Assembly (NCBI GenBank): GCA_025602905.1
Contig: JAHLKI010000009.1
Coordinates: 124,001-188,000, forward strand
From: Phlyctochytrium arcticum
Taxonomy: Eukaryota > Chytridiomycota > Chytridiomycetes > Chytridiales > Chytridiaceae
DNA: 64,000 bases
Direction of reading: 5' to 3'
Numbering within the stretch: position 1 is the first letter of the stretch; each line of letters starts with the position of its first letter. The position numbers and the translations under genes were made by a program. The notes under the pieces are model-generated. The model was not told the origin of the DNA and searched no databases. It saw only the letters and a program-made list of their open reading frames with translations. Below, one piece after another: positions 1-8,995 of the stretch.

Positions 1-1169
1 TGGAACAGGCGGAATTGATGCTTGGCGCAAGAAATGTTATCCCAGTTAATATGCTGAAATGTTGGAATAAAGTTGGAACGGCAATAAAGTAGGTCTGACT
101 GGCGTCGTTCGTTGAAGGATGTTTGGAAAGAGAGAGCAACCGACCAGCGGTTGACAGTCTTCTAATAGCGTAGTCCTTTTTGCCTTCTTGCGCTCGACAA
201 AGAGAAATACCGCAGCGCCGCACACGCTTATACGCTTGCACAGCCCAGAGAGCGCTGTATGTGAGATAGTGCAACAAACTTCCGCGACCGGGAAAGGAAA
301 GGACGTCGGCGGTCCCACGGACGATTGAATGTACCGGGGGGGCGATCCGCTCTTTACGAATGTTCAAGTTGTCTGCGAGATTGTCCGTTTGTTGCTCGCT
401 GATTGTCGTTCGTCGTCGAATGTAAATTGATGAAAGAAAACCTAGAAGGGAAAGAAAGAAAGAAAGGTCCCGTTGCTATACCCCCGGCGCCGTGGGTACA
501 ACGGCTGTTCTCATAGAAAAGACTGATATACTCGAGTATCAGTTGGTTGGTGGTGGGTTTTCCTTTGCGGCCGAGATTTGAGGCCTCGGTTCTTGCTCGG
601 CCGCAAAATGTGTGCCGCTACGCACTGCAGCCGGCTCGGGCGGCTCGCAGCCGGATCCAGGGAATGCGCGCATTTGACCGCATGTTGGGGCCTCATCTGA
701 AACAGCGCAGCACTCTGCTGCACTCTGAGGCCTGCTTTCAGCCTGCCTTGGCTCTCGCATAATGGGCCCCAATAAGATAGCTGGCGATATCCATCAATAC
801 TCTGCGTATTGTCCTTCACCCAACAAACTTCCATTTTGTTTTTGAATGTTCAGAGTTTGTGATATAGCTATACATCTCTCCGGGATTATTCCCACCCCCG
901 TATCCCACTTTTTGTTGATCGGTCGGGCCCGCCAGATCCCGCGGTGTTTCGATTTCGGCAGTTCCTGAGAGATTCGGGCTCTCTGCGCTTACTGTACTCT
1001 CAGACGGCTTATATCTACTCGTTGCTCGAGTAAAGTAACAGAGCAAGTAAGAGGTTCTCAATTAAATTAAATGGCGGCGGGAACGGTTTGTGGTGGTCAC
1101 GAACCTCTGCAGAGCTGGGTCAGCTGCTTACAAAACTTAAGGTGGTAATACCAAGTTCCGCTGCTAGCA

Positions 1170-1238
1170 TGACACAGTGCATAATGACACTGACCACCCA
1201 CCCCGGGTGGGTGGTCAGTGTCAATATGCACTGTGTCA
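1170..1238. repeat. near-perfect 69-nt palindrome
   Basis: Bases 1185-1203 pair perfectly with 1205-1223 around a single central base. The outer arms 1170-1181 and 1227-1238 also pair perfectly, and the three-base spacers pair at two of three positions. The whole 69 nt could extrude as a cruciform or fold as one long RNA hairpin. Both arms carry TGACAC/GTGTCA copies. It could be a tiny MITE, a replication or regulatory site, or a paired binding-site array; nothing in the sequence decides. Confidence 0.85.
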
Positions 1239-1299
1239 CTCCATTGATGTCTGTATAGGGATTGCATAGCTGCATACAGTTTAATGATATAGTTTAAAA

Positions 1300-1323
1300 T
1301 TGACACGTTTTGAACCGTGTCAA
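1300..1323. repeat. 24-nt inverted repeat TTGACACG...CGTGTCAA
   Basis: Eight-base arms at 1300-1307 and 1316-1323 are perfect complements separated by eight bases. The arms repeat the TGACAC core found four times in the palindrome 60-130 bases upstream, giving six copies in inverted pairs within about 150 bp. Confidence 0.8.
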
Positions 1324-1743
1324 AGCGCAGATCAGGCCTGTATTCGGAGATCTATCATTACGATCTCGGGCAAATAAGATTTCAGGGTATTGATGAATGA
1401 CCCGCCGGACCCCACAATAAAGTTTACGGCTTATCTGGCTTATGGAGCTCACAGTTACGCTCACTCACTGCCGCTCAATGTTGAAAATTATGTTTCTATA
1501 TGGGGTTCAATGAAACGACTGTTGGGAAAATAACAGCCAGCCTAAAAACGTTTAGCAAAAAGTAGGACGGGAATAATGATTAGTGCGACGTTGAGAAATG
1601 CAAGCAAGAAACCTTAGACAATTAGAAAAGAAAGAAGAGTAATTACAAGATTGAGAAAAGCAACAAGGAGGATAAAACATTTACAATTATCAGAAATCAT
1701 TCCAGCGACTTGCCTATCAACAAACCGACACAGACACTAAGAA

Positions 1744-3250
1744 CTACGCACGTGGTACGGATTTCCTGCGTTTGCTTGCTGGGACCGGAGTCACCGGTGC
1801 CTTCGAAAGCCTTGACTGCAAGGGTATTGCCTGACCGACTTTTGGCAGACGTTCCACCAGCGCATCATCAGGCAAAGATCCAGGCGTTTGCATAATTTCC
1901 TTCACTTTGAGACAGGCTGGCAAAATGACCTCGTTCAGAAACTCCCCATATCTCAAAACATCCCGCAAGCCGCTAATATCTGGGCCTATCTTGAATGTCG
2001 GCCCCGCCTCTACTACGAACCAAGGACAATTGTCCAAATAGACAAGCTGAATTGAATAGAATTCCACGGACCATTGGGCGATCAAGGCATAGTGGACGCG
2101 GATATCGTCCCAGTGCTCCATTGTCACGGAGGACAAAAGCCCGACAAATTGCTGAACAATTTCACCAGGAGCCTTGATATGGTCCTTATGGATACCGTGG
2201 CGAGGGATCCAGTCCTTTTGTACTTCCGCAACGACCACCCCCAATTTTCTTCTGCTGTTGGTGATGTAGATGGTTATATCAGACTTGGTGGTTTTGTGGT
2301 CGAGGCCCACTTGAAAATCATGCTTGAATTCCAAAGAGAGGGCCACCCCGGGACCACTGGGCAGCACTGCCTGGGTAATTGCTGCCCAGGTTGCGCGAAC
2401 GTCTTGTTCGTCAAGATCGTTGCGGTCCGGCTCCAGTGCGGCGACTGTCTCCAGTAGGAACGGTAGCATTGATGACCTCATATTGGAGTTGTTGTAAGGG
2501 GGCGCCACAATCGCAGGAACCGGTAGGAGCTGTCCGCAATATGGTGTTCCATAACGAGCCTTTCCAGGCAGGCCATGATGTGAGGATTGTGATGTAACAA
2601 GGGACGAAGTGTTTTAAGGTTGTACGCGTGGGGCTCATTGGACACCCATGTTTGTGCTGGTGCCAATGCGTTTTGGCATACCAGCAGGTTTCGGTCCAAG
2701 GTGCCGGCATCCCGACACAAGCGGATAAGATGCCTACCGATCTGCCGTAGGTAACAATCACTTCCTGTAGTATATTTCACTGCAGTTTCAAGGTAACGAC
2801 GGACCGACGACGAGTTTCCCGCCAGGGATAGAACTTCTGATACAGACGGCATGTGATTCTCTCTCAAATCAACCGTCATTCTTTCTTCTTCAGGCCTGAG
2901 CCGCTTTATGCTGCTCGTGGTGGGTATAGGACTGGGGGCGTCGACGGTGATGGACATGGTGGGAGCCGATGGTCTTCGCGTGGACACACTACGTCGGGTC
3001 CGTACCGGACTTTCGCTGTTACCGATGATTGCAGATCTTTCTGCTATCATCGTGCCCTACAACGTGACGCTGAGTTCCTTCGGTTTTTGTGATGCATGTG
3101 AACAACATTACATACCTGCTTTTTTCGTTGTTCGGAACTTACTGTCTCACTGCCGGATCCAGAAAGAATCGACCCTCCAATAATAGTACCATTATTGTTA
3201 CTGTTGTTGATTAATTGAGTGGGAGGCGCAACGAAGTTGGCGTGCCTCAT
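1744..3250 (-). CDS. hypothetical protein, frameshifted (possible PD-(D/E)XK-like fold)
   Basis: I do not recognise this gene. Exon 1 (3250-3116) encodes a low-complexity Asn/Ser start and ends at a strong donor (gtatgt); the 59-nt intron 3115-3057 joins in phase to a 3056-downward exon. Near 2498-2502 (five G on plus, five C in the sense strand) the frame is broken: the upstream frame stops, while the downstream frame reads on for about 250 residues to 1744. One extra C would restore a single frame of roughly 480 residues, so this is either a recent lesion or a homopolymer error. The C-terminal half has a beta-rich patch with an Asp (KSDITIY) followed by an acidic strand (VVVAEVQKDW), loosely like a PD-(D/E)XK nuclease core; that is speculation. 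The tail is basic (SKRRK). Confidence 0.45.
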
Positions 3251-4091
3251 CTAGATTGTAAGATCAGTAGGAATAAACTCTCGGGGAAGATGTATCGATC
3301 AGGAAGTAATTTGAGGCGACGGCAGACCCCAAATCATGCGGAAACGCGGACCAAAGGTGTAGGGAGCAGGCATTTAGCGTGTCTCAACTAGACCCCGAAG
3401 TGCAGTGCATCTCAATCCACTGAGGGCACCTCGTGGATGGTCGCGATGATTTGGACGTTGAGCAGTGTCCTGGAACGGGGGAAGCTCTTTTCGAGGGGTG
3501 AGGTGCGCGCACGCTGCAATAGTGGCCACGGACGACACCCGGAGCACTGTTAAGACAGTCGTTGCAAGAGACTGACAACTAGTCGCGCCGTCGCTCTCAA
3601 TCAGATCGCATACCTTTTCGAACAGCGCCAATGCGCGCTCACGCGTCTCAGGTCGTCTGGTACGCCGGCCAAGGAGGTCTCGGAAAACAGGTAAAGCAGA
3701 TTGGGGAAGTTGGCGGGTGCAGGAAGCAAAGTGCTTGAGGCTCCACCGATCAGGATGTACCCTGTCGAAGTACTCGGCTGCTTTCATAGTGCCTGGGATG
3801 CTAGCCGTACACGCGTCGCCCAAAGCTCTGGAGTGACTCCGAGTGAGCCCTACTCCTGTGGCACAGCTGGTACGCCTCGCGTATACGCGACAGACAGGTC
3901 AACATTGAGGCAGCCCGCCACATGGAGCTGCGCCAGCCCTGAGCCAGTCGCTGTCCCAGCGCTAGGCGCCTAGCCGCTCAAGTTTCAATGCTGGCTATTC
4001 CCTAGAGGCCTGTCAATTAAAACTATAAACGTGTTTATGAAATGTGTGCAAAATGAAGCTTGAATTGTCATGCAAGAACAGTGGCAGAAGC
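3251..4091. other. intergenic, no recognised gene
   Basis: A 149-codon open frame lies at 3374-3823 on the minus strand, but it has no recognisable domain and could be chance in GC-rich sequence. A perfect 14-nt palindrome, TCGCGTATACGCGA, sits at 3877-3890. Otherwise I see nothing until the left inverted repeat of the MULE. Confidence 0.4.
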
Positions 4092-4129
4092 GGGTGCGTA
4101 TCGGATTTGGTTCGATCCACTTCTGCCGC
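4092..4129 (+). repeat. MULE left terminal inverted repeat
   Basis: It starts GGGTGCGTATCGG and runs into ATTTGGTTCGATCCAC and TTCTGCCGC. The reverse complement of 6563-6606 contains the same two blocks in the same order. Confidence 0.8.
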
Positions 4130-4302
4130 GTCTCAGTCGCATCTGAAACTTATAACTTTTGCAGATCTTCTCAGATCGTGTTTCCCTTCAAACTCTTTTC
4201 TCGGAGTCAGAGCATCCAGTACTTCGATAAATCCAGTTCCCCAACTGTGAGACTTCAGCCCCCCTGCCTCTTCTTGCAAAAACCCCGGATCTTCAGTCTG
4301 AA

Positions 4303-6385
4303 ATGTCTCAGCTTCGTGCCGCCAACTATGCTCGTGCAAGAAATTCGTCTTTGTACTATCGCCGCGAACGACTCTTTCATCCCGTCACTGCCGTCCAAAT
4401 CCCCATCGAGGAGTTTGAGGCAGAGTGGAAACTTGGCGACAACTTCTGGACGCAATACAATGTCTACAATTATAAACGCAATGGGAACAAGTTGATAAGT
4501 TACAAGTGCAAATTTGACAAGCATCGCCAATCCAAAGGTAAACGACCCGACAAGGAAGGCGCTCCGCAAAAAAAGAGAAGGATTACAAGCGTTTTCAGTC
4601 AAATTCCATGCACCGCACGCTTGGATGTATTCTTCAACAATTACACCAAGATGGTGACCTTCCAACATCCAACAGGATATGCCGAACACTCTGAAGGACA
4701 CGACATTGGGGATGCTGATGACCGTCATTTATGTGGCCACGCATGCGACCTTATCAAGGCGGAAGCAGAATCGCCCTATGCTCATAAAGACGTTGCAAAA
4801 GCTTTACCCTTGATTATTAAACGTTCAACATCCCCCAACCGTGCCAGCGCCCTCGGTCTAGATCGCATTTCTGCACGTGCTGTGTACAACGCTCGTTGGA
4901 GAGAGCGTCAGGAGCAGGCGGCCCCCCCAGGTTCGCTAGCGGAGGACGCGATGCATGCTATTGACTACTTGTCGGCTGAAGGTTACATCGTCAAGAGGTT
5001 CTTAACGGATAGATCTGACGAACAAGCCGCTGAAGGGTTTGCATTTTCAGTAAAGGAATCATTGAAACTACTTCCCAGCTGTAGTTATTTGGTTTTACTA
5101 GACTCCACCCATAAAACGAACCGATACGACTGGAGACTATTTACATGCATGATCAGAAACCAACAAGGCAGTTGGCTACCAGCGGCGCAGTTCTTTGTCA
5201 GTAACGAAAATGGGGATGCAGTATTCCAGGGCTTGGAGAAAGTTAGAGAAATGGTAGTGGAGGTGTGCGGGGTCGAATGGCAGCCGCGAAACATGCAGGT
5301 TGATCAATCAAACATTGAGAAGAATGGGATTATGCTTGCTTTCCCTGGCATGTCCGCGGGAGAAGAGGAGGTCAAAGTTCGGTATTGTAAGGTAATGTTT
5401 TGATCCGAGTGAAAGAACGCATTTCTATGCTTTGAACTATCATAGGTTCATGTCGCCCGCACTCTCATGCGGCGCATAGGTACGCACAAGCCAACGTATG
5501 CGAAAATGCTTCAGGCAATCAACAAGACCACGATGATTGGAGCCACCGGATTGTTGCGTGAGGCAATCAGGGACGCTCCCGAAAAACTTGCAGATTACCT
5601 CGAGAAGAACTGGACGAACCCCGCCGAGCTCGATTGCTGGACGATGGCCGCACGGCAACATTCGCCAACCCTCCTACAAGTGACCTCGACAAACCCCTTG
5701 GAGTCCTATCACCGATTGGTCAAAGCAGACACTAACTGTGGAAGGTTCTCTAGTATTCAGAAAGCTTGTGTTGGCTTGTGCAAAGTCAATACACAGCGCC
5801 GCCTGGAGGCAGATCGTGCTGAGATCTTGTTTAGGTCAAAGGTTCTGAAGGATACTGAAGACCATCCAAACATAGCTCGATTCCCCTTGCCCATTCAACG
5901 CCTTTTGATCGACCAGTACAGGGCGGTGGAGTACCGACTCGCAAAAGGCAAGCCAGCCCCTGACTACGATACTCTGGATTGTAACTGCCTCTTTGCCAGG
6001 CAATACCTGTTGCCATGTAAACATACCTTTCATGCTGATATGTTTGCAGAGGAGACCATATTGACCGATGAGGTTTGGGATCAGTTTGCACTTTTGTTTG
6101 ATGAGTGTGGTTTTGAGGTATATGAGACGAAGGTTCGCGTAGCAGTGGAACGAGAAGAGGTCAGCCCAGTCGACATACAGAAACTACAGAAAGCGTCAAG
6201 TGAAAGAAGCGGAGGAAAGACTGCTGAATCACTACTTCCGGCTCGAGGACAAAGTTACGGAAGGTGATCCGTTTGCCACCGAGCGACTTACTCAATTCAT
6301 TGAAAATCTGGAAAGTTTTGTTACGGAAGAATCATGCAAAACCTGGACGTTTTCGACACCAACTACTCAAAGCCTAACTAGATAG
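4303..6385 (+). CDS. MULE transposase (FAR1-like N-terminus, DDE core, SWIM zinc finger), C-terminus frameshifted
   Basis: Two exons: 4303-5391 and 5446 onward, with a 54-nt intron in phase 0 (donor gtaatg, acceptor catag). The N-terminus has a FAR1/WRKY-GCM1-like zinc site (YKCKF...CTARL...HSEGH). The DDE core shows LLDSTHKTN (D267) and QVDQSNIEKN (D334), then a C..HV.R stretch across the splice and TNPLESYHR, where the third acidic residue is likely. The SWIM finger is CNCLF then LPCKH, CxC...CxH. The frame runs to a stop at 6267, but near 6190 a second frame opens (QVKEAEERLLNHYFRLEDK and on to 6385) that looks like the natural helical C-terminus of the family. A one-base excess (or two missing bases) near 6190 therefore probably truncated the protein. 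It lies inside the inverted repeats. Confidence 0.8.
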
Positions 6386-6562
6386 ACCGTCAGGGGAACA
6401 CTATCAAGGTATATATTAGTAGAAAAAGCTCGTCCTGCTGTTTTTCATAATCAACATATCTATATAGTATTGTAGTTTGCACACATATAGTCTCGCCATA
6501 GTCTGGCACCTTTTTGCGGACTTAGAAATTTTTAGCTTCGCTCTGAGCCTCTGGCAAAGCGG

Positions 6563-6606
6563 CAGAAGTGGATCGAACCAAATTCCACAGCGCCCGATAC
6601 GCACCC
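6563..6606 (-). repeat. MULE right terminal inverted repeat
   Basis: Inverted copy of 4092-4129 with about nine extra bases between the outer 13-base block and the inner block. It lies about 180 bases downstream of the transposase C-terminal coding sequence. Confidence 0.8.
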
Positions 6607-7200
6607 CCTGAATCCACAAGCAGGTGACCCAAATCATCTCCGCCCATCCTTGCCCAAGCCATTTGTAGCATGTACTGCCGGGCACCCAGGCTATTTATTA
6701 CATTTGAGCTTACATTAATTCTTTCTGTGACAGCACAACCTTGCGGTTGAAACTCAACTTCCAGTCACAGGCCAGGCCTCATACATTTCCTGTACAATTC
6801 CTGTGGTCTGCGCTTAAAATACGACCTGGAGAAACTAATCGAGAAGCAGGGGCCAAGCCTGGGGTCAAGCGCTGAGAAATGAGACTGCCAAGCATATGCA
6901 CCTGGATCTCTCCGGTTCTGCCCTCCGGGTCCTGATGACTGGGGAAAGCACCAGCACATTCCTTTCGCTCGCCGTTTGCATCCGATGCCGACAAGGAATA
7001 GAAATGACTCCCTGGCCTACGCCGGATTCCCCCGGGCCCTTCCGATTACGGTAGCCCAAATCCTATGCATGCAGTGTGTTGCCAGTGCATTGCCAGACTA
7101 TGCCCGTAGTCTGCCAGCCAGTGCCAGTGCGTTGCAGCAGTTACTTATAGCTCCGAGTTACTCCGACTCGTGTTGGGCCGCTGTCGGAGCAATCCGGACC
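6607..7200. other. intergenic with micro-repeats
   Basis: No gene recognised. Around 7070-7140 there are several GCCAGTGC-like repeats and a small hairpin (CAGACTA...TAGTCTG) just upstream of the CRE/TATA promoter of the next gene; these may be part of its control region. Confidence 0.35.
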
Positions 7201-7231
7201 ATGACGTCATGACATCTCAAGTGGTATAAAA
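7201..7231 (+). promoter_or_regulatory. CRE plus TATA core promoter
   Basis: A perfect 10-bp palindrome ATGACGTCAT (CRE/ATF site) at 7201-7210 is followed by TATAAAA at 7225-7231, about 97 bases before the ATG at 7328. The spacing fits a transcription start near 7255-7260. bZIP (CREB/ATF) control is inferred from the site alone. Confidence 0.7.
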
Positions 7232-7327
7232 TGAGCAGAACCCCTGTCCCATGCTCCATCTCCCCAAGTTCATCTTCTTCCCTCCGCACACGACCCGCAT
7301 AACCAAAACCAAAACCAAAACCACATT

Positions 7328-7690
7328 ATGTCCACCGTCAACATCAAACCGCAGCCAGGTGCAGAGCTCAACATTGCCAAAACAGAGGCCGAGATTGCTG
7401 CCAAGCACGCTTCCGAATCCGCTGCCCACGCCGGTGAGGCCGCAAAGATTGCTGCCCAGGACGCGGCCCGCAATGTCCAGGCCACCGTTGCCGAAACCGA
7501 ACGTGCCGTCGAGCAAAAGTGGGAAGAGACCAAGCCTGGTATGTCATTTACCTCGTACTTTTGCTCATTACTTTCCATAAACTGACTCTATCATTCCCAA
7601 TCACCAGCATTGAAGGCCACCTTCAACCAGGGCAAGGACCCCGAGCTCCTCGCTGCCGAAGAGGAACGTCGCAAGCTTGAAAACATGTAG
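7328..7690 (+). CDS. small alanine-rich helical protein (LEA-like), stress protein candidate
   Basis: Exons 7328-7538 and 7608-7690 join across a 69-nt intron (gtatgt...caccag) to give 97 residues. The protein is rich in Ala, Glu and Lys with repeated AAK/AHA/AQDAA blocks, has no Cys and no signal peptide, and should form amphipathic helices like group 3 LEA proteins. The TATA box, CRE and C-rich pyrimidine leader suggest strong regulated expression. The start is the only ATG after the leader, in AAAACC-rich context. LEA-like is a composition-based guess; the coding call itself is firm because the two exons join in phase and end cleanly. Confidence 0.7.
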
Positions 7691-7913
7691 AGATTTTTTG
7701 GCCATCATTCCCTTACTCCCCACTCCCTGGGTTACTCCTACCATCTCCCTCTCTCCCAGAGTATTCCAAAACCTGCTGCTGCTATAATTCTTCTTGTCCA
7801 CCGCGATTTGTATATATAAATGCATGAATTCCATTGTTGTTTTTTTTGAATGAGTATTGGCCAAGACCTGAGGACCCGACGAGCCCGTAGGGCGAGGAGG
7901 GCTTTGGCCCAGA

Positions 7914-8005
7914 CATTTTTCCGGAGGAAAAATGGATGGGCGAGTTTGAGCGACGGGAGGGCGAGGTCCTGGCGTAGCGAGTCATTTTTCCGGAGGAAAA
8001 TGGCG
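7914..8005. repeat. two copies of a TTTTTCCGGAGGAAAA hairpin motif
   Basis: CATTTTTCCGGAGGAAAAATGG at about 7914-7935 recurs almost exactly at 7983-8002. Each copy is itself a near-palindrome (CATTTTTCC / GGAAAAATG), and the two are separated by GC-rich sequence with repeated gggcgag words. They lie in the 3' intergenic space between two convergent genes, so they may act in transcript ends, or be pieces of a dispersed repeat family. Confidence 0.7.
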
Positions 8006-8236
8006 AGTGGAGCAGGGCGGGGAGTGATTTTGCGTGAGTAGAATGTGTAAGTGAGGGGTTTGATGTGAGGGGAGATTCAGTGTGAACACATTGACGGAAT
8101 GTATCAAAGAAAAAGAGACAATATATTGAGTATAAGTGATTAAGCAGGTCAACGAGAAATCCCAGCCGTCGCACTTCGTCGCCCCTACTCGAGGAAAGAC
8201 CCCCCAACACAAATCAACGATGAAAGCTAAATGCAA

Positions 8237-8995
8237 TTACCACGGTGTTGATAATCGGTTTGTCCTTCCCGTCCCCGAACTCCCACCCGCTCCAGCCCGT
8301 GTCTCTGCCGCCCCCGCCGCATGCGGATACTGCATCCAGTTGGGCGTCGTATTCACATTCGGCAAGTCCACCTGCGTCAATGTAATGCTCTCCACATCCG
8401 GCTCCCGTTGTGGGTTCCCCGTTACCGTGTTGATATCTATATGCCCAAACGCCGCCTCCAAATTCTTCATCATCCCCGTCTCGGGGTCAATCGCCATGGA
8501 ACTCAGTGCATTCGCCAAATCATCCACTTCGGCCAACCCCTTTTTCTTGGCTTCACGAAGAACAAGACTGCCACAGACACAGGCGGCTTCCCTCGTGGCC
8601 CGCTCGGGATGCCATGCGGTCGTGCGCTCACGTTTAGGGTCTATCAGCACAAACCCGCCTTGTCCATCAGGCAAATCAAAAATCAAGTACCCAGCGAGAC
8701 CCGCCAGGATATTGAGGTATACAGTTTCTTCCGAGTTGGCCTGCACGTGCATTTTGCGGGCGACAATGTGATCCGGGTTGATAAAGTTGGGCCCGCCGGC
8801 TTGCTGAATAGCATCTGAAGCTAATTCGTACAGTTGGGGATGTGTGGCTGCTGAAGGCAGGGCAGGAGCTGTACCGGCCGCATAACTGATCCCCAGACGC
8901 GACGCTAAACTCCGGGCTTGCTCTTTACGACTTTCGTCCAGTTTCCAAGTCCGAGACTGGTTACTGTCGGGTCCAAAGGGGAGCGTGAGATCCAT
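8237..8995 (-). CDS. hypothetical protein, single exon, 252 aa
   Basis: I do not recognise this protein. The frame continues upstream to 9142, but that extension translates a CT/GA microsatellite (9072-9093), so I place the start at the Met at 8995 (MDLTLPFGPD). The N-terminal 110 residues are helical with a conserved-looking core (NPDHIVARKM, then a hydrophobic YLNILAGLAGYLIFDL). The C-terminal third is polar and low complexity, rich in Gly, Ala, Thr and Pro. There is no signal peptide and no clear transmembrane helix. Codon use resembles its neighbours. It converges on the small alanine-rich gene. Confidence 0.6.
   Translation of the reverse strand: MDLTLPFGPDSNQSRTWKLDESRKEQARSLASRLGISYAAGTAPALPSAATHPQLYELASDAIQQAGGPNFINPDHIVARKMHVQANSEETVYLNILAGLAGYLIFDLPDGQGGFVLIDPKRERTTAWHPERATREAACVCGSLVLREAKKKGLAEVDDLANALSSMAIDPETGMMKNLEAAFGHIDINTVTGNPQREPDVESITLTQVDLPNVNTTPNWMQYPHAAGAAETRAGAGGSSGTGRTNRLSTPW

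Larger units (their letters stand above)
1..1743. other. gene-poor flank
   Basis: I see no convincing gene on either strand. Open frames are short, lack splice-joined partners and match nothing I recognise. The stretch holds a small inverted repeat centred on CTCGAG near 522-545 and the palindrome cluster at 1170-1323, listed separately. It may be degenerate mobile-element sequence or the far end of a gene outside the window. Confidence 0.4.
4092..6606 (+). mobile_element. Mutator-like (MULE) DNA transposon
   Basis: A MULE-type transposase gene is flanked by inverted copies of one sequence: left end 4092-4129, right end about 6563-6606. The outer 13 bases (GGGTGCGTATCGG) match, then the right copy carries about nine extra bases, after which more than 20 bases match again (ATTTGGTTCGATCCAC and beyond). 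Total length is about 2.5 kb. I could not find a convincing 9-11 bp target-site duplication, so the exact outer boundary may be off by some bases or the insertion is old. Confidence 0.8.

Noticed and set aside
3374..3823. 149-codon minus-strand frame
   Set aside because: No recognisable domain or splice signals; not strong enough to list as a gene.
8321..8818. 165-codon plus-strand frame opposite the hypothetical gene
   Set aside because: No domain; the opposite strand has the better coding character and cleaner start and stop.
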